A DNA stretch of 64,000 bases from Tetranychus cinnabarinus (taxonomy: Eukaryota > Arthropoda > Arachnida > Trombidiformes > Tetranychidae). This document shows positions 1 to 12,200 of the stretch, piece by piece. The DNA lies in assembly GCA_022266195.1 (NCBI GenBank), contig WHVY01000004.1:6713501-6777500 (forward strand). Reading direction: 5' to 3'. The number at the start of each line of letters is the position of its first letter. Within the stretch, counting starts at the first letter, position 1. The translations under genes were made by a program, and so were the position numbers. The notes under the pieces are model-generated. The model was given only the letters and a program-made list of their open reading frames with translations, was not told the DNA's origin and ran no database searches.

Positions 1-2908
1 ACCGTTGTGATGAACAGTTAGTTTACTAATCTGTCCAATCCTCTTAAAATGAAACATAACCATTAAATATTAACCATTTTTCTAGTGTCTCTTTTAATCT
101 CTTCAGCTCTTCCTATGTCATGTTGCCTCAATTCCTATCATGTTCAAATTTTAATATAATTGTGATGCCTTTACTAATACTGAATCTTGCAAGTATTTAC
201 TAAATATTTACCCATTTTATAGACAATACAGCAAGTCGTTAACCATATGTTGATATAAGTATTAAAAGGGTCAACATATACCCAGAAGGTTCATCTTTAA
301 GGTTAACATTCAACATTTACTTAGCATCTAATCTACTTTTATTTTCATGGCATAATAATATCATCAAATACATTATTGATCTAAATGATTGTAAAAAGTA
401 AATTGTGATTGTTCCAAATGTAATACATTGTAAAGGATTCTATAGCTATCAAATGGGCTGTAAAATTGATTTGCCGTTAATTTTGTCATCCTTATTTATA
501 TCCATACAATCACATTTACAATGTATCTTGATTAATCTTGCCCTGGTCTTTAACCCATCTTTATGTTTTAAGGAAAGCTTTTCAATAAGTTTATAAATCA
601 AATAATAACTGTTAAATTGCAATTGAAGTCATCTCAAGTTGTACCCATTTCTGTGTATTTGAATCATTGAAAGGGTGTCAATTAGCTATTTGTTTCAAGT
701 TAATTTACTTACCTGATCATTACAGATGAAAGTGTATAATCTGAGTCTTTATTTTCTCACATTCATTCAACCTTTCCTTTGAACCAGAAAATGTTTCAAT
801 GTTTACCTTTCAATTGATATATAACAACATGACTCTTCAATTTTATTCTGACGATATACTAACTCATTGATAAACAAAGTATTACAAAAAGCAAGCAAAA
901 CTCAACAATAAACACACTGAAAAAAGGGTTATAAATAAAGGAATTAAATTTCCAAGTAAACAGTGATTTTAGCATCCCAATGTATCCAACATTAGACAAA
1001 AACCCAAACATGAAAACAACCATTTTTGCCATTGAAATTAAATATATTTTCATTGTTGTCAACATTCAAAGGTTTGGGTTGCAAGTCAACTCTTTTCAAA
1101 CCCAAATCTTTTGACCATTTCAATGTTATTTTCAAATTCATTGTTCATTTGTATTTCACTTTGCCTTCATTTCACCTAAAATTTATTATTTTTACCAGAT
1201 TCTTGACAATTATCTTGAAGAAAAGTCCTTTTCAGCTCATAATTCCATCCCTTATAACGTTAATTCATTCAATTTAAATATTTTGCCGATAATAATTTTC
1301 AAATCTGTTTAACCAAATGATTAGTTTGAAAACCCAAAATTATTATGCCACCAGAATTGAATATGAAACTCGATCAAATTAAACCAGAAACTGGAATTAA
1401 TACCAATTTAATGCTAAAAAATATTGGTTTGCTTCATTCAAATATTTATTTTGCTAATCATTGAAGCAGATTATTTATTTTGGATTCTGAATAATCTCTT
1501 GATATCTGTTTGATTAGAAAATTTTATGTTTTGTTGATTTTCAGTTTAATATTTTTAATTATCTAATGTCTGGTTCTGGTTCAACCGATTCAACTGTCTG
1601 AGGATTTTGATGAACAAATCTCAGTTCATCTTTGCTCATTTTGTAGCTCATCAATTTGCATAAAATGGTGTTACTTGGACAATCAAAACTGGTTCATTTT
1701 TATGGTTAACCAGATTAATGTTTAACTAGTCATGGACATCATTTAAGCATTCATTTTTAATTGCTGAAACAAAAGAGTTAGACTCTTGTCCAGTGTTGCC
1801 ATTGAAATGTTGAGAGATGATAATGGAGAGTGATGATTACAACTTGAATCAAGCTGCAATATTTAGTTGAACATGTTGAATTGCCTTTTGCCTTCTTTAT
1901 GTAATGGTAAAGTTAAATGATCAACATTCAAATTAGGGAAACTTTAATTTCTTTGTAACCTTTATAAAGCATCATTTATGATCAAACTCAAGGGTATTGT
2001 TGAAGATGAATGTTATTAACTCAAACTTTTAATATAATCAACGGTCACCTTTTGTTTGCCTTAATAACCTTTTCAGAGATAAATTGTATCAGAACAAAAA
2101 ACCAACCCAAAGTCACTTAAATTAATGATTAAACGTTGAAAGTTTCATTATATTTAGACCAATATGCATGATGGAAAATAAAGTTTAAATCAATCGCTGA
2201 GAGAATCCTTTCAATATTAGGAAAAGTCATTCATCATCCATCATTTTAATCATGTTTGGACTTGAAACAATCCAAGATTAAATCAAGTTTCAATCGAAAT
2301 TTCAAATTTCTCCAAAAAATCTCTCAAATCTTTCCTTTCCTCACAATTACATATTAGCTTGTCCATGACCAGTTAACCCAATCTTGATTTGAATATTTTC
2401 CAAGTGCTTTTTGATATTTGCTTTTAAATTGAATTTATATCTGAAAAAAGGTTGAAAATCAAGAGTCTAGTCAGAAATGAAATTAGCTAACGGCAAGGAA
2501 TTAATTCTGAATGGAAAAAGATTTCAACTGATTTCCATTTTCCATTCAGAAATTGTTGAAACATAAATATTGACTCCGACTTCTGTCCAAACCCATTATC
2601 AAATGATACAAAATGATTCAATTTTTCCCAATTACTGCCTAAAATTGAATCAAAAGCTTACTTTTTAATCTTCAGCTTTTTCTTAATGCTATTCAACAAT
2701 TAAAATGGATTAATTATCGCCAGCAAACTTCCAAGATTCACAGTGAACAGAATAATCTGACAATTAATACTCGATTCTTTCCATGTTATTATAATCTTCT
2801 GGTGAAATTATTTTCTCCTCATTTTTGATTTACTTTTCCCTTATTGATTACCTTGCCTTGCTTTAATCTCTCAACGTTTGATTAATATTTTTCTTCTTCT
2901 ATTTCAAG
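1..2908. other. AT-rich non-coding stretch
   Basis: I see no convincing coding exon, RNA gene or transposon end here. Short open frames exist but carry no recognisable motif, and stops occur in all frames at the density expected for AT-rich DNA. The stretch could be intron of the + strand gene whose putative exons follow, or intergenic DNA. Confidence 0.5.
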
Positions 2909-2986
2909 CTTCTCTCCGATTCCAGTCCATATCAACGAAATGTTGTTTACAGACGAGCAGAAGGATTCCTTCACTCGGATGATTCT
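2909..2986 (+). CDS. Candidate internal exon of an unidentified + strand gene
   Basis: A 78-bp block of higher GC is preceded by a pyrimidine-rich tract ending in AG and followed by a consensus GTAAGT donor. Two reading frames are open. The frame from the first base gives SPYQRNVVYRRAEGF and related residues. The frame starting one base later gives NEMLFTDEQKDSF. An alternative acceptor AG ends at base 2925. The block pairs naturally with the exon-like block at 3334-3389. No homology was recognised. The exon shape (tract, AG, donor) is what I see. That it is coding is an inference, and it could be a 5' or 3' untranslated exon. Confidence 0.4.
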
Positions 2987-3333
2987 GTAAGTATTTCATG
3001 TAACTTTCATATCACAACATTATTCCCTGAAATGAACACTGAATAAATTAATAAATTAACCACGTGTAGATCCGCTCTTAACCCAAGCCTAAGTAATACC
3101 ATAAAATGAAGCAACTCAACGAATCAAAGTTTCATTATTTTTCTCGCTTAATCCTATTCCACTCTCATTAATATCTCATATAAATCATGCTAATTATCTT
3201 GATTGATTACCTAATTGCCAAACCCTTAACAGTTAAGCTTAAACCAAGTTTAAAGTTTATAATTTATTCTGTCGCTATGTTTAACCTTTTCAATTAATTA
3301 TTTTTTAATGTTTTGTTATTTTCATTTCAACAG

Positions 3334-3389
3334 CAAAGGGATTCATTATCACGAGCAACGGAGTCAAGATTACCAATATTTTCAGATAG
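3334..3389 (+). CDS. Candidate exon downstream of 2909-2986, unidentified gene
   Basis: This block follows a TTTCATTTCAACAG acceptor and ends at AG followed by GTAAAT. Spliced in phase from the previous block, the first frame runs QRDSLSRATESRLPIFSDR and then stops at TAA 3391-3393 if the donor is not used. The second frame runs KGIHYHEQRSQDYQYFQI and stays open across the donor. So this is either the last coding exon, with an AATAAA at 3630-3635 as a possible poly(A) signal, or an internal exon. No family was recognised. Confidence 0.35.
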
Positions 3390-3393
3390 GTAA

Positions 3394-5607
3394 ATCAATT
3401 TCCAGGTTAAACCCATTTTCTTTCCTGTGATCTTATCCATCATTTAAATCATTTGATGAAACTGATTACATTGAAATTGAATTTCTCTGTTGTTCATTTT
3501 CCATTTTGATTAATGGTTGAGATTACCAGGAATTGAACACTTTCCATGAGCAAAAAAGCTTTATAAATTACAAAGTCATATTCATGGCAATCCTTGTCAA
3601 AAAGGCATCAAGAAAATGCTAAAAATGGAAATAAAACTGATATTTATTTTCATTTTAAATTGTAAAATGTTGATAATAATATTGTTAATTTGATCTCAAT
3701 CTCATTTGAGGTCAAAATTTTGAAGTTTAAACTTGAAAGAAACTGAAAGGAAATGAAATGTCAAAATGTTCATTTTCAATCATCAAAGTAACACTATTAC
3801 TACAATCAACATTATCATTTACCAGTTGATATCTTTCCAGCTTCTGACATTATTTATTTATTTATTTTTCTTCTTTTTCTTCTTCTCTTTACCTTATCAT
3901 GTTTCCTGTGAAAATGAAAAATTCAGACGCTATTAAGTTGGAAATGGGTTCAAACCAAAGTCAAGCCAAAAGACAAACCAAATTAAACAATGAAATGTAA
4001 ACCTGAAATCCAACTTGATTGAACATGGAAGGAAAGGAGCAAAAATTTCTTCACAAAATCCCAAAGACAAAAAATATTGGAATAAGCCAAAACTCTCTTA
4101 TATTGACATTTGGGAAACACTTTTTAAATTTCAGTTTAATACAGTTTTCAATTCTAAATAGTAAAGTACATATTTCTTGATTTGCTTTTCTTCCTCTCAC
4201 CATTATCTGAAAATGTAATTGAATCTGAAACACGGACTGAACCAATCATCAAGGTTAACCCATTTTGTTGCTGTTTTTCCTGTTGTTGTTGTTGGAAACA
4301 TTATTATTGCCATTATTATTGCCACAACCATTATTATAAAAAGCTAAGGCCCAAAGCATGGAGAAAGTTATGATTGGAAATCTTGAAAGGCAAAAAGACT
4401 TGAAATGGAGAAAAAAGGAAAAGAAAATTCTGAATATAAAATGGATTCTCTGGAACTGTTAAAGAAATGCTATTCAACTAAACACACACACACATATCTT
4501 ATTGTTAATGTGATTATCTGGTTCAAATCAATCTAATTTTAGTTCCTTTATTGGTGTGTCATTATAATCTTTATTTAATGTACAACGTTGAATCTGAAGG
4601 CAACATGAATCAACATGAAAGTCGTAATAAAATTTTCAACCTGAAAATTACATTTTCACCTTTTCCTTTCTTTTTTTAAAGCACATTTACACTCATTTTA
4701 CCTTTAATGTTTCTCGGTGAGTTGATAATTTTTTCAGTTTCATTCTTTTTCTTCATTTTACTTTCATAAATTAAAATTAACCTTTTCTTTTTCATTTCTC
4801 TTCATCTCTCAATTTAGATTTGTTTATTGAGCTGAATTTGATTTAGATTAAAAGCTGGACCAAAAGAAGGCAAAAAATGACTCTAAAGGATTGGTTTAAA
4901 TGGACAAGGAATGAAAAAAGGCAACAAAAAAAGCAGAAAGGAAAAGTCAACATTTGATTTGATTTATTATTATTGTTATTGTTTGGACTAGATTTGGTTT
5001 GCAATGGATTCAAAGCATTTCTTGTCTTCTCCTGTTTATCCAATTTCCGATTGATTGATGATAAAACCTGCATTCTGCCACCAAGCTACCTGTTTTTGGT
5101 CATTCACTTTGATTCCTTGGATAACCAATGGATGTAATTCAGTCAAATGGATTGCAATTCTCAAACAATCTTTACTTCATTTTCAAAAAGTTAATTACAT
5201 TTAATTTGGACATCAATGAGCGCATCAACAATAGTGATAATAATAGTAATAAGTGTTTTTAATTTTGTAGCTCAGAGAAGAAAAGACGAATCTTGAGTTA
5301 CAATAATCTTAAGATTGTCTTTTTTTTCCTGTTTTTCCTTCATTTTCGCCTTGTTCCATCTTTTATCATTAATATTATCAAAAGTTCATCAATCATCCAA
5401 GCATTGTCTCATTATCATCACTTTGAATTACCTTCAATTGTGTTGATAATGAGAAAATGAAAAGATGACGAGAGAAGACAAAAAATTAATGAATGAACTG
5501 GTAATTGTTGATGGATCAAGATAATGGGTAAAGAAGGAGGGAAACAAGAAAAATGTTGAAAAAAGAAACGAAGACATCTTTTTGTATATCAATAATGTTT
5601 GTGTCCA
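3394..5607. other. Convergent 3' region, mostly non-coding
   Basis: This lies between the putative + strand exons and the stop codon of the - strand GPCR gene. It probably contains the GPCR 3' UTR. AATAAA on the - strand occurs at 4968-4963, about 640 bases past the stop, with further copies beyond. A short CA run sits near 4480-4495. I see no other coding signal. Confidence 0.5.
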
Positions 5608-6231
5608 TCAAAGAGCTTCAATTGCTTGCTTACAATGGTCAGATGAACGTTGAACTGTAAATCTCAATGTTTTAGGTCCATTTGATGAGTTGATTTGATT
5701 AGCTGTTGACGCTGTTGTGGTTTTACCTTGTTTACTCCCTGAGTGAACATGATTACTATTAAAACTGTGATCAACATTACTATTATTAACATTATTAACA
5801 TTATTAGTTTCATTTTCATTATCATTGTTGTTGTTACTTGTCCCATTACCATTGGCATTATTTATATTATTATTATTGTTGTTGCTGTTGGTTATATTAT
5901 TAATGGCAAATGTATTACTTTGTACATTATTGTTTCTTATTGAGTTACCAAGGGAAACGTGAATCGAAGCTAAAGGTACATCAAAGTGCCGTCGTCTTTT
6001 CCTGGTCTCACAAGAAAGCATACGTTTAAAGGCTCGCCGGAATTTGACGGAAAGTGCATTATACAGGATTGGATTGATTGCACTATTAACAAATATCATT
6101 GTCTTACAAAACATCAAATACCAAAGCTCCATATAACGATCATCAGTCATTGAATTGTAAACCAAAAGAGCTCGATAAGGAAGCCAAAGGGTCGCAAAAA
6201 CGGCCACAATTACCACCAACATTTTGACAAC
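5608..6231 (-). CDS. TRHR-type GPCR, coding exon 3 (TM6, TM7, cytoplasmic tail)
   Basis: The acceptor is a T/C-rich tract ending in GTAAAG. The exon opens in phase 0 with VVKMLVVIVAVF, joining exon 2's RVQ to give the Q-x-x-KML pattern found at the start of TM6 in TRH receptors. It carries the TM6 WLP motif, TM7 with NSAINPILYN, helix 8 with a basic run and a Cys (SCETRKRRR) likely to be palmitoylated, then about 110 residues of Asn-rich low-complexity tail. The stop is TGA at 5610-5608. The intron position at the start of TM6 matches the position I recall for vertebrate TRHR genes. Confidence 0.88.
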   Translation of the reverse strand, partial: VVKMLVVIVAVFATLWLPYRALLVYNSMTDDRYMELWYLMFCKTMIFVNSAINPILYNALSVKFRRAFKRMLSCETRKRRRHFDVPLASIHVSLGNSIRNNNVQSNTFAINNITNSNNNNNNINNANGNGTSNNNNDNENETNNVNNVNNSNVDHSFNSNHVHSGSKQGKTTTASTANQINSSNGPKTLRFTVQRSSDHCKQAIEAL

Positions 6232-9200
6232 CTTTACAATTGAAAGAAGGAAAACAAAATTAGAATCAAAAGAAAAAGAAAAAATATTCAAATTTCAATT
6301 TTCGATCAAAATTAAGGAATAGAAAGTCGAAAGAATAAGAAAAATTAGCTTAGAAATTTAAGGGAAATTCATTAAAATTTCAAGTAAAGTCTTTAAGTTA
6401 ATCTGCCAACTCTGCGGTTCAAATGTTCATTTTAGGTTCTTTAAGAATCCTTTTCACTTAACAACATTTTTAAGCAAAAATAACTGATCGTAATCACGGA
6501 GTGAGGAACAATCAATTCGAAAAGACCTGAATTCTTGATAAAAATCATCGTCTGATGGAAAATCCTAAAATTAAAATCTCATCCATTAGCTTTAGCCACT
6601 TTAAAGATATTCATTTTGGGATAAAAAAGCGTTTCTTTGTGCAAACGTAAAATTTTTTGGTTTGAGTTGAATGTTGACACTTTGTTGATTTCAGGGGCAA
6701 AACTGAGTCCATTTGTTGAATCAAAAAGTTCTTCCGATGGTCAGTCTTTGACAAAATCGAGTTCGAAATTGAAACCGACCAAACTCTTTACTCGAAAGAC
6801 AATATTTTATATAAAATCCTGGTCCAACAATGAACCATAAACCCGAATAACAAAAATTTTCTTCCTTCACTGAATGTTACTGAATACGGATTCTGCATTT
6901 TTCCCTGCAGCTTCTATTTTCATGAATTTCTCAAAGATCTGAAAAGTGAGCTGAGGTTAAGATGATTTTTTGGTCAATTTTGACAGTAAAATTTGATACT
7001 TTATTTGACTTTATTAGTGAATCTTTTCAAATGATCGATTGATTATTTAGTTGTTGGTGGAAATAAACTCTGACAATAATTGTTAAATGTTTAGGTTTTT
7101 GAGTCGAAGTTTCCAGTTGATAAGTTTTTTTCTCGTTTGAAATTATCAAATTAACTTTATTCTATTGCCTGGAATTCAATGAAATTCATAATTCAACTGT
7201 GAACAATTTAATTTAATTTGGCAACCTGAATAAACTGCAATTGTATAATTCAACTTTTCATTCTCAATTGATCACAATAAAAGTGTCCCAAACTTAAAGT
7301 TAAACCTAAAATTTAATCAAATATCGAAAAAAACAGAAACTAGAAAAAAACGAGTTGCAAGTTGTAAACCCAGCTAAACATAACCTTAAGGTAATAACAT
7401 TTACTGAACAATAACTTTACCTCAATATACTGAACAATAATGGACACCAAAAGTTGAAAGTAAATTCACCATGAAATGGTTCATGATAATTCTTTAATAA
7501 TGTTCATTTGAAACAAAATTTGAACCTTTTAAAAGCAACAGAAAAAAAGATTGAATTTAAATTTTCAAATCACATTCCCTTTTAAATGGCATAATTTAGT
7601 CTCTTTATGAAATTGTTTCCCAATGAATAGCAAACATTCAACTAAAACAAAAACATTTCTCAAAATTAATTCAAAACTCGACTTACAATTGAATCAATTA
7701 CTTGCAATATCATTAGACATTTAATTGCCATTTCTGCTTCAATTTTAAATTCTCAAGATTTTGTCAATTTAATTTAGAAATTAATTTTTCCAAAATAAAT
7801 TGAACAAATTAATGAATGGAAATGAGCAAAAGACTGAAAATTGACTTTAATGTTAAAGGAAAAACCTTTTCTCTGTTGATATATTTTCTCGTTATTGTTG
7901 ATCTCATTTTAATATTACAAGTTATGATGTTTGATAAACATGACGAAACATGATAAATTTCAATGTTAACCTTTAGGCTAAAGAAGGCTGGAATGGGAAA
8001 AAAGATGATTTCCAATGTTACCTTCAGAGGATTGTGTTGGAAATTATCTGATGCAAAGAAATGATTATTTTGTTCAATTTTGTTTGGATGGATATCATGT
8101 TAGCTTATCAAATTGATCATTTCAACTGATGATTCCATGTGACTTTGATGGAGATAATGATTATTGTCAAGTAAAATGAAAGATATTTAGATATGAGAAG
8201 AATGAATGAAACTGAAGAAGCGACAAGAGAAGAAAAAAATGGACTCTGAATAGTCATGAGGAAAGTTGAAGTGTAAATGAAATGGAAAGTTCGGGTCAAC
8301 AATAGCAATCTTATTTGCTTTGTCATCTCAGCTTATAAACTCATCATCTTTTGTGCCTTTCATCAGATAATTTTCTGTCTTTACTTTTGTTCCAACAAAA
8401 AAAGATATTCATTAAGAAGCTGAATTATGGTTTGAAACTAAGAATGGAATGAATTGGCTGATTGTTTAATTTTTTTGTCTTCTTCTTTCAACTTCATTTG
8501 ATATCTTCTTAGCTTGGAACCAGCTCAAGGCTATAACCAAAAGGATAAAGTCAATTGATTAAACTCATTCCATTTGTCAATTGCAAGTTTGTTTCACTGA
8601 ATTTACTTTGTATTATTGACAGCACCGAATCTGCCGATTATTTGATTGTTAAAGAATCAAAGAATCAAAAGTAAATAGAAAATGGAAAAGAAAATTTTCA
8701 TTTTTCTCTTTTTCTCTAAGAAAATGTTCAAGCTGAATATCATGGAAATTTCGTAGCCTTTGAATACATGTTTTGCAAGATCGATGTTTCATCAATTAAT
8801 CTTTATTAACATTGAAAGTTCATTCAATTTTTTCAGCTTTTCCTATCTTCTGTTCATATTGAAAATTTCAAAGTCTAATGGGTATAAGAGGAGAAACTTT
8901 ATTATAAATGAAACAAACAACATTATGATATTTTAATTTCCAACTTTTACTTCAACTAGCAATTTATTTCATCAGAAATTATGAACAATTCAAGTTTCAT
9001 TTCGATTTGAAGTTTGCATTGGAAAATCTCTTTTTTTGAATCGAGGTTCAATTTAATCAAACCAATAAACTAAATAATTGATATTAAACTGATTCCCTTT
9101 CAGTTGAATCTCAAACTTAATTATTTATATCATTGGCAAGGAAAATGAATATTTTGCTCAACCTCAATAAGCTTGGATTTTAGATTTTTTGTGAATACTT

Positions 9201-12200
9201 TCCATTCCCTGGATAAGTCACTAGTTTGTCAATTAAATTACAAATTAGTCAACAGTGAATTTAAATGAAGCCTCAACTTTACCCTGATTTGATCAGAATA
9301 AAGGGAAACTTGGATGAACAAATACTAAAATCTAGAGTTCTTTTGAATTGTCAATTTCATATTTACTTTGATCAACTTAACTTTCAAAGTCTGAGTTGAA
9401 ATCAAAACATAAATTACTTTTGACCAGAAAAAAGTGAAAGACCAACAGAAAAGATGAAAATATCGATTTAAAGCAAAGATTGTTTTCATTTTAATATTTT
9501 GTCTTTTCATCGCCTTGAACCTTCAAGTTTCAGACAATTAAAACAAATTAGTGAATCAAATATTGAGTTAATACTTGAAGCTTTACCATAAAATCATTAA
9601 TGAGTTTAAATTTAATTAGTTATTCAAATTGTTCATTTAAAAGAACTTGTTACAAGAAGAAAAGGAAAAGTGAATTTAATTGTCGACTTATTTAATGGTT
9701 ATTTTCATGGGAATTGTTACAAAATGATTGTTATCCAAATCACTGTGATCAATGAAAACACAAGTTCAGAAATGATTCCTTCTGAATGGATTAAATTGAG
9801 CAGATAATCAATGTGTGTTTCATTTACAATTTCAATCATTTAATGTAACAATTGAAGTTAACAGCTTGAAGTGATTACAATGAGTTATGACAGACAAACC
9901 AATCGAGTTTTGATTCAACAAACAAAACTTCTTGCAAAGTTTTCCAACAGATGATTAAACGGTTTCCATCAAGTCAATGTTGCAATTAGTAAATTGTCGA
10001 TCAAAAATTGACATTATTCTCATAGCAATAAATGATTAAAAAGCAATCGAAGGATAAATTTAATTCAATAATCACTGAAATGAGGAAACTAATCCAATTA
10101 TTATCAATTCAGATTTGAAGCTTTCGATTTCTCATGAGAGTTAATTTGAAAATCAATTAAAACATCATTTGATTAATGAATTTCGAGTTTGAGTTTCAAG
10201 TCAATGAAAGGTTCATTTGAAATTAAACGTCGATTCGAGTTATAAATGGCTGATCGAATCGACAAAATATTTACTTTTTTGTTTGCTTTTCTTTGTTTTT
10301 CATCGTTAAGATTCAGATGAACTGAGGTTCAATTGAACATTATTGATGATGAATAACGATCTCTTGTTGGATCAATTCTTGCAAGTTGCTCATCTAATCA
10401 CTCTTTGAATGATTCTGTAGATGACATTTTATTTGCAATGAAAAAAAGAACAACATGAAAACAGAAGAAGAGAGAGAAAAAAAGAAGCAAGGAAAATGGG
10501 AAAAATACCCTGAAATGATGATTCTGATGATGAAAAGATGAACAATTACCTTGAATGAAAATTCTGTTCGTTTCTTGTTCTATTTTTGTTTCTATCTTTC
10601 TTCATCTTCTTTCAACCTTTTTTTTTGTTCCTTGTTAAGTGTACTTAGGATTCTCGATGCCTTTCAATGGTCATCATCTATTTACATTTGCTTTTGAAAC
10701 AAACAGTGAAAAAACAACAAGAAGAATCCAAAGAAACAAAAAGTTTCTTGGCAAAGTCGCTATCGATTCAACATTTTATCATTTATGTAACTTGCTGGGA
10801 GTGATAACTGACTGGGAGTTGGAAATGTTGTGAGACAGGGAAGGATGAAGGAGCCAAAGAAGCTCAGGGAAAAGTCAACATTACTTCAACAATGGATACT
10901 GATACAAGTCGAGAGATGATTTTACAGACTATTTACTGACATGATATATATTTAATCATGTTTTACAGGAGAAGGAAGAAAATGAAAAAGATCTTGATTG
11001 TCAGTTAAAGTGAAAGATGCAAGCAAATCTGTTCAAATGAGAATTTTGTTGTAAACGAAAAAATGATTCGCGTTATTTTTCGTTTCTACTCTCAACTTGA
11101 ACAATTGTTTTTAGCTTTACTCAAGAAACCAAGTTGCAACGAAAATCGTAACGGAAATTTCATCGCCAAAGATGGAAACAAATTCAGAACTATTCCATTT
11201 ATTCGCAAAACTTTTGATGTGTTTCTGCTGAAACAACTTCATCTGAAATCAATGAAATGATTGATTTGATTAAATGTCGTTCAATCGAAAAAAATATTCG
11301 ATCGTTGATGTGCAAATTTTTTATTGACGAATAATGAGTTTCAGTCCTTAATTCTTGCGTACACAAAAAGCGGAAGGTTTAGCTGTAAATCGAGCTGATC
11401 TTTTGTACAGAAACAGAAAAATTTGTTGCATTTCTGGTCGATATGCAAATTAAGATCAGTGAAATTATTTTCATGAAAAAATCTGCTTCCATAATTGAAC
11501 AAAAAGCGATCGAAGTTTCAACTCCGGACTCGATTTTCTCGAAAAATTTAGCTTGGATAAATTTTTTGATAGCGCTAATGGACTCAGTTTTTATGCTTTT
11601 GCAAACTCTAAAGGTCTCAACTCTAAACTCGAAGAAATGTCTTTGCATTTACTTCTTGTTGTTGAACTTAATTTGAACCTGGAAAGGTTTACTTCTAGGT
11701 TTACTTTTATAACGATGGTCTGATTGGCAGGGAAAGACATTGAAGCTTCATTTGTGACAAATTGATTGCAACCTTCATTTCAAGTGAAACATTTAATGAA
11801 AATGATTTTCAATCAGAATTTGTAATTTTGTTTCACCTTTTTCTTCATGATTAACCAAGTTTTACCTTGAGGTTGTTTATGTGATGAAATTTTCGTTTTT
11901 TTCTTCTTCTTCTCTCTTTGAACTTGTATGATTAATTCACATGATATAATCATGAAATTGATTGTAAAGTGAAAGCTTGTTTAGATGAAATGATAATAAA
12001 AGCTGTTATAACCTGATGTATAAGAGAAAAGAGTAAAGATAATTAACTTTTTCATGATAACGATTTTATTAGTTTGTGGTGAATGAACATTCAACTGATC
12101 AAGTAAAAAGTAACAAAATTGAGCCATTATTGTGTAAACTTTTGATTGCAATTTTCTTCTTCTTTTCACCTTTTTTTCAATAATTTTCACTCCATTAGCC

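Noticed and set aside
5664..5943. Ile/Met-rich frames on both strands within exon 3
   Set aside because: These are other-frame readings of the Asn-codon-rich receptor tail.
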